DNA of 35,164 bases from Lachnospiraceae bacterium. Lineage in GTDB: Bacteria; Bacillota; Clostridia; Lachnospirales; Lachnospiraceae. Positions 7,963 to 15,051 of this stretch are shown here, in pieces (within the stretch, counting starts at the first letter, position 1; each line of letters begins with the position of its first letter). The notes beneath the pieces were generated by a model. It saw nothing but the letters and a program-made list of their open reading frames with translations, was not told the DNA's origin and did no database searches. The stretch covers positions 1 to 35,164 of the forward strand of contig JAHAYJ010000008.1 in NCBI GenBank assembly GCA_018384375.1, in the 5' to 3' direction. The position numbers and the translations under genes are program-made.

Positions 7963-9156
7963 ATGAAACGATATATTGCTTTTTTCTTGAGCATTTTGTT
8001 GGTGGCAAACATAACGGCTTGTGGCATGGCCAGTGAGCCCGATATAGAGACGGAACCACCCGTCGAAGACACATCGAGTCCCCAGCCCATGCAGGAGCAG
8101 AACGTGGATCAGCAGGACATACAGGAGCCGGAGCAGGACACACAGGGTCCAGAAAAGACCACCGACCCTGACCTTATCTACAGCAAGCTGGTGGAGCGCT
8201 TCCGTGCACTGGTGGTCGACCCCTTTGGCCAGGACAGCGATGAGCCCGGCGAAATAGGCGTTTTGGAGGCTGCCCGGGACGCGGGGGACAGAGCCGAATA
8301 TGAGATGGGCTACCTTGTGGAAGATCTGAGCGGCGACGGAATCCCTGAACTGGCGGTGGGTCAGCTTGGCGGACCGATCAACGCCCTCTATACCCTGGTG
8401 GACGGACAGCCAGAGCTGGTCTTTGAGGGCTGGTACCGCAGCAGCTATGTCTATATGGGTGACGGTCACTTCTACTACTATGGCTCCAGCAGCGCAGCTA
8501 AGACCGGCCAGGGAGTATTTTACCTTACCAAAGACGGAACCGCGCTGGAATGTGAAAGCTTCCTCTTTACCGGCCTCGACAGCGGCGGCGATATCCGCGT
8601 CTATTACAACGAAACCGGAAGCTGGGACCTGGCGGAGTCGGAGGAATCAGACATGACCGCCGAGGATTTCTGGGCGCTTGATCCCGCCGGGGAGGCACTG
8701 CCACTTACACCCTTCTCAGGGACGGGCAGCTTTAGTGCCGTCGAATCCGAGTCTCCGGTGTCAGTCCAGTACCTGACAGAGGTCGGGGACGAGGACTATA
8801 ACTGGGTTACCCTATACGACGGCCCGGATGCCTGCTGCATTCTCATCACCTCTGACAGCTGGGCGTCAGATCTGAACATCTGGAACCTGTTCGTGGAGGA
8901 CGTGGCGGACGATGGGACCATGACCTGTTCGGCCACCCTTGCGGGGGATGACTGCCATTGGGATACGGTGACTTCGGACACACAAATCGCGGTACAACTC
9001 ATATTCCCCGGCGACCTGCCCGCCTATGGCATCTCTTACGAGGATCAGCACGGCACCCTGCGCCGCTTCGCCATTGAGGTCAGCGGTGACGACGGCTCCC
9101 TCTTGCTGCGGGAGGCGGATCCGAACGAGAGCGGGTTCGTTCTTGGGGGGGAATAA
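7963..9156 (+). CDS. Lipoprotein with acidic D-x-x-G-D-G loop and C-terminal extension, tandem copy 2
   Basis: It starts 13 bases after the previous gene, behind GGAGTGAG, and the two are almost certainly co-transcribed. The 397-residue product has a lipoprotein signal (I-T-A-C, Cys20) and a glutamine/glutamate/proline-rich spacer to about residue 65. The domain shared with the upstream neighbour follows: Y-S-K-L-V-E-R-F-R-A-L-V-V-D-P, then D-L-S-G-D-G-I-P-E-L-A-V-G, L-Y-T-L-V-D-G-Q-P-E-L, and Y-Y-N-E-T-G-S-W-D. After about residue 250 it has an extra part of roughly 145 residues that copy 1 lacks. That part is acidic, with D-D-C-H-W-D-T-V and a beta-rich end, and I do not recognise it. No catalytic motif is evident. 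Its base composition is high in G+C. Confidence 0.8.
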   Translation: MKRYIAFFLSILLVANITACGMASEPDIETEPPVEDTSSPQPMQEQNVDQQDIQEPEQDTQGPEKTTDPDLIYSKLVERFRALVVDPFGQDSDEPGEIGVLEAARDAGDRAEYEMGYLVEDLSGDGIPELAVGQLGGPINALYTLVDGQPELVFEGWYRSSYVYMGDGHFYYYGSSSAAKTGQGVFYLTKDGTALECESFLFTGLDSGGDIRVYYNETGSWDLAESEESDMTAEDFWALDPAGEALPLTPFSGTGSFSAVESESPVSVQYLTEVGDEDYNWVTLYDGPDACCILITSDSWASDLNIWNLFVEDVADDGTMTCSATLAGDDCHWDTVTSDTQIAVQLIFPGDLPAYGISYEDQHGTLRRFAIEVSGDDGSLLLREADPNESGFVLGGE

Positions 9157-9202
9157 ATAATGTAAAATGAGTATATGAGTGGTGGCATTTTCTGGATACC
9201 TT

Positions 9203-9211
9203 TGGTACAAT
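9203..9211 (+). promoter_or_regulatory. Candidate extended -10 promoter for cysK
   Basis: TGG-TACAAT matches an extended -10 element (TGn followed by TAnnAT) 45 bases before the cysK start. No good -35 hexamer is visible 17 bases upstream, so the assignment depends on the extended -10 alone. No S-box or T-box leader fits in the short space. Confidence 0.35.
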
Positions 9212-9256
9212 AGATTCTGAACGAATTTCAAATTGGCTATGAGAAGGAGAACAGCC

Positions 9257-10159
9257 ATGTATTTCAGCAATATTTTGGATTTGATCGGAAATACCCCACT
9301 TTTAAGCCTTGAAGCAACTACAGGAATTGAACTTTATGCAAAGGCAGAATTTTTGAATCCGGGTGGAAGTATCAAGGACAGGATTGCACTTAATATGTTG
9401 GAGGAGGCTGAAAAGAGCGGAAAACTTCGGCCGGGAATGACGATTATTGAGCCTACATCCGGTAACACGGGGATAGGTCTGGCCCTTTGCGGAGTGCGCA
9501 AGGGCTACAGGGTAATCATTGTGATGCCGGAGAATATGAGTGAAGAGCGTAAGAAGATCATTCATGCCCTGGGTGCAGAACTGGTGCTGACTCCGCCGGA
9601 ATTAAGCATCGGCGGCTCAGTGGAAAAGGCAGAGGAGATTGCAGCATCTTCGGATGAGTATTTTGTACCACAGCAGTTTGAAAATCCCGCAAACCCGGAT
9701 GCTCACTATAAGACAACGGCGAGGGAAATCGTGGAGCAATTGGGAAAGAAAATCGATATTTTTGTATCCGGCATCGGCAGCGGCGGCACGCTGCAGGGAA
9801 TTGCAAGCTATCTGCTTGAGCAGAATCCGGACTGTAAGATTGTGGCGGTGGAGCCGAAGAATGTGTCCGCCCTTCTCGGACACGAGCCGGGCCTTCATCA
9901 GATTCAGGGAATTGGTGATGGATTTATTCCGGCGGTGTTAGACACGAAGATAATTACGGATATTGTGGAGGTGGCAGATAGTGACGCCATTCAGACCGCA
10001 AGAGAGCTGGCAAGAGTGCAGGGGCTTCTGGTAGGTACTTCCTCAGGCGCAAATGTGTGGGCAGCAAAACAGATGGCGGAAAAATACGGAAGAGATAAGG
10101 TCATTGTTACGATTCTGGCAGACCGTGCGGAACGGTATTTCAGTACATCGTTACTATAG
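9257..10159 (+). CDS. cysK: Cysteine synthase A (O-acetylserine sulfhydrylase)
   Basis: PLP enzyme that makes L-cysteine from O-acetylserine and sulfide in the cytoplasm. The 300-residue length is normal for the family. The PLP lysine is K40 in P-G-G-S-I-K-D-R, the substrate loop is T-S-G-N-T-G (67-72), and the phosphate-binding glycine loop is G-I-G-S-G-G-T. The family ending L-A-D-R-A-E-R-Y-F-S-T is present. I choose the ATG at 9257, with an AGAAGGAGA ribosome site nine bases before it, over an in-frame TTG at 9233. The next gene starts 23 bases downstream without a terminator between, so both may be on one transcript. The closely related O-phosphoserine and cystathionine beta-synthases are less likely given the motif set. 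Confidence 0.95.
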   Translation: MYFSNILDLIGNTPLLSLEATTGIELYAKAEFLNPGGSIKDRIALNMLEEAEKSGKLRPGMTIIEPTSGNTGIGLALCGVRKGYRVIIVMPENMSEERKKIIHALGAELVLTPPELSIGGSVEKAEEIAASSDEYFVPQQFENPANPDAHYKTTAREIVEQLGKKIDIFVSGIGSGGTLQGIASYLLEQNPDCKIVAVEPKNVSALLGHEPGLHQIQGIGDGFIPAVLDTKIITDIVEVADSDAIQTARELARVQGLLVGTSSGANVWAAKQMAEKYGRDKVIVTILADRAERYFSTSLL

Positions 10160-10182
10160 AAATCAGTTTTTATGAGGGACTT

Positions 10183-12171
10183 ATGGAAAAGACAAAAGAA
10201 AAGCGAATTAGAAGACTAAAGAGAAAACGAATATGGCCTTCCGTCATTGGATTGTTTGTAATTGTCGGGTTTATTCTGGTTGCAATCGTGGGAGAGTTCA
10301 CGACACTATTCATTAATATTTTAAGCCGGGAATTAATGTATGGATATCGTTTATCGATGAAAGTGGCGGAAAGCTATGAGGCGATTGGAGAAGACAACTC
10401 CCGGACTCCGGAACAGATGGTGGAACTGTATCATGATATGATGGACGAATTGGAGGCAGTTTGTGTATATGGAGCACAGGGGGAGATATTGTGGTCCAGC
10501 AGCGATATGATTCCGAAGAAAGAGGAGGCCGTAACTGCGGTCCTTTCTCCTATGGGCAAAGAGGTAGCGGTTGACATGGTACTGTCGGAGAGTGTGAGCC
10601 TTTTTACCATCGATTCAAACGGGGATATGGAAATTAACGAAAAACTGCTGGCGATGATTGATTTTTCCAATATCTATCGTGATGGAAATCAGCTGCTTGC
10701 TGACGAGGATATCTGGTATCTGATTCCGATGAATGAGCATACAGTCTGTGTTTTATGCAAGCTTAGAATTTATGGACATGATCTGCAGATGGCGGTTCTT
10801 GGAATGTCTTTCCTTGTCCTTGTGGTGGTGTTGTTCTCACTCTATTATCTTTGGACACTTGTGAGCATGGTGATCAGCCAGAAGAGAACAACAAAAATTA
10901 TTTATACCGATATGATCACCGGGGGAGAAAACTGGCTGGCCTTTATCCGGAAAAGCACTAAGAGAATCCGGAAAGTTAAAAGAGGACGTGCGAATAAGAA
11001 ACTTGCAGTCATTCACCTGCGGATGAAAAAATACAGAAGCTTTTGTACTTGCTTTGGTTTTATTAAGGGTGAGGAGCTGATCGAACGAATTTATCTTTTG
11101 CTGAAAAAGCAAATGAGGAGAGGGGAAGTGCTTGCTCATCATGAGAAGGCGGATTTTGGCATGCTGCTTTCCTGTTCCGGTGACGAGGAACTGATCTTAA
11201 GATTGACAACAATGCTCCAGAAGATTGATTCAAGCTTTCCTGAGATTAAGCTTAAATTTGCAATTGGTGTTTGTTACGTGGAACATTTCCATGATGATGT
11301 GGAAGACCTATATAATAATGCTGTGCTTGCCAGAGAATTGTGCGGAGAAGATAAGGAACCTCAGATTGGATTTTTTAATATTGAGATGAGTAAGCAGCGT
11401 TTGTGGGAGCAGAAGGTTGAGGCGGATATGGAACGCGCACTGGAAAATCGGGAGTTTCAGGTATATCTGCAGCCTAAATTCAGTACCGGCGAGGAAACGC
11501 TTGGAGGTGCAGAGGCGCTGGTGCGCTGGATACATCCTACCGAAGGGTTTGTTCCACCGAACAAATTTATTCCTATTTTTGAGCGGAATGGATTTATTCT
11601 GAAGCTGGATGACTATATGTTGCATGAGGTGGCAAGGCAGCAGGCAGAGTGGATCGAGCAGGGATGGAAGGTAGTTCCCATTTCTGTCAATGTTTCCCGT
11701 GCTCATTTCACAAGAGAGGATTTGGCGGAGCATATCTGTGAGATCGTGGATCAGTACCATGTACCGCATAATGTGATTGAACTTGAATTGACTGAGAGCG
11801 CATTTTTCGATGACAAGCAGGTATTGCTTACTACCGTAAGGAAGCTTCGCAATGCCGGATTCTCGGTATCCATGGATGATTTCGGAGCCGGGTATTCCTC
11901 CTTGAATTCTTTAAAGGAGTTATCCATTGATGTGCTGAAAATTGACGCGGACTTTTTCCGGGGGGCAGATTCTCTTGATAGAGGAATGCTGATCGTTTCC
12001 GAAGTGATTGATCTTGCAAAGAAGCTGAATATGAAGATTGTTGCAGAGGGTATCGAAAGCAGGGAACAGGTTGATTTCCTGACCGATCAGGAATGTGATA
12101 TGATTCAGGGATACTATTTTGCCAAACCAATGCCAATCGAGGAATTTGAAAAGAACTACAAAAAAATATAG
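10183..12171 (+). CDS. Membrane c-di-GMP phosphodiesterase (degenerate GGDEF plus EAL)
   Basis: A 662-residue sensor protein. A basic N-terminus leads into a membrane helix (about 18-45). A roughly 160-residue extracytoplasmic part follows, then a second membrane helix (about 203-230). The next region (about 245-390) has the size and strand pattern of a GGDEF domain, but the G-G-D-E-F signature is replaced by H-H-E-K-A-D-F-G, so cyclase activity is not expected. The EAL domain (about 410-655) is complete: E444-A-L, E-L-T-E-S, D565-D566-F-G-A-G-Y, L-K-I-D and V-A-E622-G-I-E. It should therefore hydrolyse c-di-GMP, which in flagellated Firmicutes favours motility. It lies just after cysK and before a terminator. 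Confidence 0.9.
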   Translation: MEKTKEKRIRRLKRKRIWPSVIGLFVIVGFILVAIVGEFTTLFINILSRELMYGYRLSMKVAESYEAIGEDNSRTPEQMVELYHDMMDELEAVCVYGAQGEILWSSSDMIPKKEEAVTAVLSPMGKEVAVDMVLSESVSLFTIDSNGDMEINEKLLAMIDFSNIYRDGNQLLADEDIWYLIPMNEHTVCVLCKLRIYGHDLQMAVLGMSFLVLVVVLFSLYYLWTLVSMVISQKRTTKIIYTDMITGGENWLAFIRKSTKRIRKVKRGRANKKLAVIHLRMKKYRSFCTCFGFIKGEELIERIYLLLKKQMRRGEVLAHHEKADFGMLLSCSGDEELILRLTTMLQKIDSSFPEIKLKFAIGVCYVEHFHDDVEDLYNNAVLARELCGEDKEPQIGFFNIEMSKQRLWEQKVEADMERALENREFQVYLQPKFSTGEETLGGAEALVRWIHPTEGFVPPNKFIPIFERNGFILKLDDYMLHEVARQQAEWIEQGWKVVPISVNVSRAHFTREDLAEHICEIVDQYHVPHNVIELELTESAFFDDKQVLLTTVRKLRNAGFSVSMDDFGAGYSSLNSLKELSIDVLKIDADFFRGADSLDRGMLIVSEVIDLAKKLNMKIVAEGIESREQVDFLTDQECDMIQGYYFAKPMPIEEFEKNYKKI

Positions 12172-12211
12172 GATGCTTGAGGCTTTTCGCATTGTAATTA
12201 AAGACAGATTA

Positions 12212-12244
12212 AGAGCCAGGGACATAGAGGTCTTTGGCTCTTTT
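12212..12244 (+). terminator. Rho-independent terminator after the EAL gene
   Basis: AGAGCCA (12212-12218) pairs with TGGCTCT (12235-12241). The inner GGGAC/GTCTT extends the stem to twelve pairs counting two G-T pairs, around the loop ATAGAG. Four T residues follow. It closes the cysK-EAL unit. Confidence 0.7.
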
Positions 12245-12283
12245 GCGTCTAAAGCTTTTACTTGTTTCAAATCTATAACTTTC

Positions 12284-12325
12284 CTTAGCTTTCGCTTGCC
12301 TTGCCTTGAGCTTAGCTTTCGCTTG
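12284..12325 (+). repeat. 15-base direct repeat, two copies
   Basis: CTTAGCTTTCGCTTG occurs exactly at 12284-12298 and again at 12311-12325, 27 bases apart. A partial third unit (CTTGCCTTGAG) lies between them. The pair sits just upstream of a good promoter, so it could be an activator or repressor site. It could also be simple-sequence expansion. The stretch 12245-12503 has no gene. Confidence 0.6.
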
Positions 12326-12333
12326 TTTTGCTC

Positions 12334-12361
12334 TTGACAAGATACATAAATGGTTTATAAG
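12334..12361 (+). promoter_or_regulatory. Sigma-A type promoter for the nucleotidyltransferase gene
   Basis: TTGACA (12334-12339), 16 bases, then TATAAG (12356-12361). The -35 is a consensus match and the -10 is close. Transcription from about 12368 would give a leader of roughly 135 bases containing the two GC-rich hairpins at 12413-12489. Confidence 0.65.
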
Positions 12362-12412
12362 TAAAATATATGTTACCTAACAGAAGATATATAATTAATA
12401 TAAACAGGTGAT

Positions 12413-12489
12413 TGCCCGAGAGCGGAGCGGGGCGTAGGAGAAGAGAAGTGCTGAAAAAGCCACGCGCCCGAAAACGTGGCGGGGCGCAG
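12413..12489 (+). promoter_or_regulatory. GC-rich leader element with two copies of a 25-base hairpin
   Basis: Two related 25-base units occur at 12413-12437 and 12465-12489, 52 bases apart. Both have the form yGCCCGArAnCGknGCGGGGCGyAG. In each, the 5' GCCC pairs with the 3' GGGC. The next pair out is a T-G wobble in unit 1 and C-G in unit 2, so pairing is kept. Between the units, GCCACG (12459-12464) could instead pair with CGTGGC (12475-12480), giving an alternative fold. The element stands out as GC-rich in a very AT-rich stretch and ends 14 bases before the start codon. It matches no riboswitch class that I can recognise. Confidence 0.5.
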
Positions 12490-12503
12490 CATAGGGGATA
12501 GTT

Positions 12504-13328
12504 ATGAGCAATTTGATTGGATTCAGAGATTTACCAAATGAAATATTGAATCAGATTAATAAAGTAGTAAACATATGGAAAAAGCATTTAGGAGATGAAC
12601 TGATTGGGGTATATCTTCACGGTTCAATCGCCCTTGATGCTTTCAATCCGGATTCCGGAGATATTGATATACTAGTGGTGGTAAAGGATTCCATTGATAT
12701 TCAGGTGAAACTTGAAATCGCACGTGATATCATAGAAATTGATAAAAAACCTTGTCCGCTTGAGATGTCGGCAGTGAAGTTGTCGGATGCGAGGAATTGG
12801 AAGACACCGGGAAACTGTGTATTTCATTACAGTGATTTCTGGACAGAGAAATATGTGGAAAGATTTAGCAATCCTGATGCAGACGTGTATGTTGTGGATC
12901 ATGAATTTCCCGATGCAGATGTAACCAGTTATATCAAATTACTGAAGCAATGCGGTATTGTATTATATGGAAGAGAAATACAGAAAGTGTTTGCAGATAT
13001 ATCTGATGAAGATTTCTGGGTAGCGATCAGCGCAGACATTGACGATTATGATTTTCATGATTATGATGCCAGATACTTTTCCAGTAATGTTTTGATCTTG
13101 GGAAGGATTCTTTCTTTCAAAAAAGAAAGAAGAATACTGTCAAAATATGATGGTGGTATATGGATGATAGATCATGTTCCGGAGGATTTGAAATATCTTC
13201 CGAAGCTTGCAATGAAAATCTGGTTTGAAGGTGAGAAGCATTTGCTACCGGAGGAAGACTTAAGCAGGTTACGCGACTATCTTGTGAATGAGATAAAGGA
13301 GGTGCAGAAGGATAATCCCAAAGATTAA
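12504..13328 (+). CDS. ANT(3'')/ANT(9)-like nucleotidyltransferase
   Basis: A 274-residue cytoplasmic protein of the DNA-polymerase-beta-type nucleotidyltransferase superfamily. The motif H-G-S (39-41) followed by D53-I-D55 is the metal and nucleotide site. The length and C-terminal helical part fit aminoglycoside adenylyltransferases with a DUF4111-type C-terminal domain. Family members transfer AMP to streptomycin or spectinomycin, but chromosomal versions in gut Firmicutes are often uncharacterised, and the sequence alone does not show resistance. The ribosome site is weak (GGGGA, about six bases before the ATG), so the preceding hairpin leader may matter for expression. A good promoter lies upstream. 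The next gene's ribosome site lies inside the end of this one. Confidence 0.8.
   Translation: MSNLIGFRDLPNEILNQINKVVNIWKKHLGDELIGVYLHGSIALDAFNPDSGDIDILVVVKDSIDIQVKLEIARDIIEIDKKPCPLEMSAVKLSDARNWKTPGNCVFHYSDFWTEKYVERFSNPDADVYVVDHEFPDADVTSYIKLLKQCGIVLYGREIQKVFADISDEDFWVAISADIDDYDFHDYDARYFSSNVLILGRILSFKKERRILSKYDGGIWMIDHVPEDLKYLPKLAMKIWFEGEKHLLPEEDLSRLRDYLVNEIKEVQKDNPKD
13295..13304 (+). promoter_or_regulatory. Near-perfect ribosome binding site without an ATG, GTG or TTG after it
   Basis: AAAGGAGGTG is close to the full anti-Shine-Dalgarno complement. No ATG, GTG or TTG lies within the normal 5-12 base distance in any frame. In the frame of the downstream membrane protein, ATA (13312) and ATC (13315) fall exactly at that distance. 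This suggests a non-AUG start or a mutated ATG. Confidence 0.5.
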
Positions 13329-13359
13329 TTCGATTCATTTTGGTGGTAAATGGATCTGT

Positions 13360-13725
13360 GTGGGGCTCCTCACAGCAGTAGTAATTCCCGGAATTGTGTG
13401 GTTGCTGTTCCGGTATTTTATGTGGTGGATGGTTGTAATTGGCATGCTGATTCTCGCAGCATTTTTCATTGTGTTTATGATTGAAATGCGTCAGGACAAC
13501 AGCAAAATTCCTTATTATGAGCGCACATTGAGGGATAAGATCCCTTTTGACCCGGAAAAGCAGTATGCGGTAATCAGAAGCTCAATCTGTACCGGTGAAA
13601 AGATCGCAGGATTCAAAAATTATGGTGATGCACATTTTGTGGAAGTGATGCTGATCAACAATTTAGAAGATGAAAAAAGATTTATGAAGATTTATGATTT
13701 AAAAGAGGTAAAGAGGGAGTATTGA
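13360..13725 (+). CDS. Small membrane protein of unknown function
   Basis: The first standard start is GTG at 13360, giving 121 residues, but it has no ribosome site. In the same frame the sequence is open back to 13312, where ATA or ATC stands nine to twelve bases after AAAGGAGGTG. The longer product would begin I-I-P-K-I-N-S-I-H-F-G-G-K-W, and I think it is the true one. Two membrane helices follow closely (G-L-L-T-A-V-V-I-P-G-I-V-W-L-L-F and W-M-V-V-I-G-M-L-I-L-A-A-F-F-I-V-F). A cytoplasmic tail of about 75 residues contains F-D-P-E-K-Q-Y-A-V-I-R-S-S-I-C-T-G-E-K-I-A-G. The stop TGA overlaps the ATG of the next gene by one base, so the two are translationally coupled. Confidence 0.7.
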   Translation: MGLLTAVVIPGIVWLLFRYFMWWMVVIGMLILAAFFIVFMIEMRQDNSKIPYYERTLRDKIPFDPEKQYAVIRSSICTGEKIAGFKNYGDAHFVEVMLINNLEDEKRFMKIYDLKEVKREY

Positions 13726-14516
13726 TGATTAAGACAGACAGGCTGTTTTTAAGGGAAATGAATGAGAACGACTTTGACGCACTTTACGCAGTCCTTGCAG
13801 ATTCTGATATTATGCAGCATTATCCCTATACATTTGATGAAGCAAGAGTAAAAGGCTGGATTAGCAGAAATATTGAGAGATATCAGATTTTTGGATTTGG
13901 TTTGTGGGCAGTATGCTTGAAGGAGAACGGTGAAATGATTGGTGACTGCGGACTCACCATGCAGTCGATCAATGGAGTCATAAAGCCGGAGATCGGATAT
14001 CATATCCGCAGGGATCATCAGCGCAAAGGATATGCAAAGGAAGCAGCTATTGCAGTCAGAGACTGGACGTTTCAAAATACACCCTTCAATGTAATTTATT
14101 CTTATATGAAATATACAAATACTCCATCTGCATCAGCTGCCGTCTCATGGGGATGCCATCAGGTGGATGAATTTAAGGATGAGGTGAATGAAATCACCAA
14201 GGTGTTTGCAATCACAAGAATGGAGTGGCAAAAGCTTACTGCCTGTCATGTGGATCCGGACACGGACAAAAGTGCAGAAGTACTACTTTCTAATATCGAA
14301 AAACTGCATACAACACCGCTGGGAGCAGAGAGAATCAAGCAGAATCTTAAGACGGAAGCAGATGATGTTGTGGCTTTCTGTAAGCAGAAGATTTTATCAG
14401 GTCATTGCAAGATCTATAGGCAGGGAAAGAATTGGTATTGTGAGACGGAGGATTTGAAAATTACAGTGAACGCAAAAAGTTATACCATTATAACCGCACA
14501 TAGGAGAAAGGACTGA
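13725..14516 (+). CDS. GNAT acetyltransferase fused to a DUF3781 domain
   Basis: A 263-residue protein. Residues 1-170 are a RimJ/RimL-like GNAT domain: T-D-R-L-F-L-R-E-M at the start, I-G-D-C-G-L strand, E-I-G-Y-H-I, then the acetyl-CoA loop H-Q-R-K-G-Y-A (98-104), and F-A-I-T-R-M-E-W at the end. Residues about 185-262 fit DUF3781: L-H-T-T-P-L-G-A-E-R-I-K-x-N-L, D-V-V-A-F-C-K-Q-K-I, I-Y-R-Q-G-K-N-W-Y-C and a final Y-T-I-I-T-A-H-R. The two domains are joined in one frame with no stop. The ATG at 13725 (GAGGGAG upstream) is preferred over the TTG one codon earlier. The acceptor substrate is unknown, and the start overlaps the preceding stop. Confidence 0.8.
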   Translation: MIKTDRLFLREMNENDFDALYAVLADSDIMQHYPYTFDEARVKGWISRNIERYQIFGFGLWAVCLKENGEMIGDCGLTMQSINGVIKPEIGYHIRRDHQRKGYAKEAAIAVRDWTFQNTPFNVIYSYMKYTNTPSASAAVSWGCHQVDEFKDEVNEITKVFAITRMEWQKLTACHVDPDTDKSAEVLLSNIEKLHTTPLGAERIKQNLKTEADDVVAFCKQKILSGHCKIYRQGKNWYCETEDLKITVNAKSYTIITAHRRKD

Positions 14517-14580
14517 AGGGAAAAGCATGGAATCCTATAGGGTATTCAGCTAATATGCAAATAAGGAGATAAAGAGTTAC

Positions 14581-14973
14581 ATGAAAAGAGTAATCTGTAC
14601 AATCTTAATTATTATTTCTACTATAGGAATCATCAGTGCAATACAGGAATATTGCGGTGGTTACGAAGAGGTTCCGGCAACCGTGACAAAGACATTTGTA
14701 TCAAAGAAGCGCTATGCACTCGATACCCAGAAGTATAATCTGGAATGGGTTGATAAAGACGGCGAAATTGTACAACATGGGAGTATACGTAACAAATCCG
14801 GATATTCGGAGGGCGACGTGATCATGATTAAGGTTGATGCAAAGAAGCACCACACCCTGTATAGCGACTATATCCCGATGATTTGCACGTTTTCTGTTTT
14901 TCTTGCGATCAGTGGCACGATCCTTTGTGTTAGCTTCAAGAAAAAGCAAACGCCAAAGAATGCCGGGAGCTGA
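14581..14973 (+). CDS. Small two-helix membrane protein (DUF3592-like layout)
   Basis: A 130-residue protein with an N-terminal membrane helix (about 4-22) and a second near the C-terminus (about 97-118), ending in a lysine-rich tail. The outer part between them has alternating strands (V-P-A-T-V-T-K-T-F-V, Y-N-L-E-W-V-D-K-D-G-E-I-V) and a G-Y-S-E-G-D-V-I-M-I-K-V-D turn. This is the layout of DUF3592-type proteins, but it is not proven. A ribosome site (AAGGAGAT) lies about twelve bases before the ATG. It is 64 bases after the GNAT gene, so it may end that unit. Function unknown. Confidence 0.6.
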   Translation: MKRVICTILIIISTIGIISAIQEYCGGYEEVPATVTKTFVSKKRYALDTQKYNLEWVDKDGEIVQHGSIRNKSGYSEGDVIMIKVDAKKHHTLYSDYIPMICTFSVFLAISGTILCVSFKKKQTPKNAGS

Positions 14974-14975
14974 AA

Positions 14976-15004
14976 TTGACACAAGACAGAAAAAATGGTT
15001 TTAT
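14976..15004 (+). promoter_or_regulatory. Candidate sigma-A promoter for the DUF3298-type lipoprotein
   Basis: TTGACA (14976-14981), 17 bases, then TTTTAT (14999-15004). The -35 is consensus and the -10 matches four of six positions. It lies 48 bases before the lipoprotein start and could drive the genes through yolD at 19568, since no terminator is visible within that run. Confidence 0.45.
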
Positions 15005-15051
15005 AGAAGCATAGCAGTAGACTGAAATGGAAATGACAAACGGAGGGGCAG

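Noticed and set aside
9157-9256. Cysteine-responsive leader before cysK
   Set aside because: The gap is only 100 bases and shows no terminator stem or known leader motif.
12361-12503. c-di-GMP, T-box or S-box riboswitch in the nucleotidyltransferase leader
   Set aside because: None of the conserved cores of these classes could be matched; the structure is two copies of one short hairpin instead.
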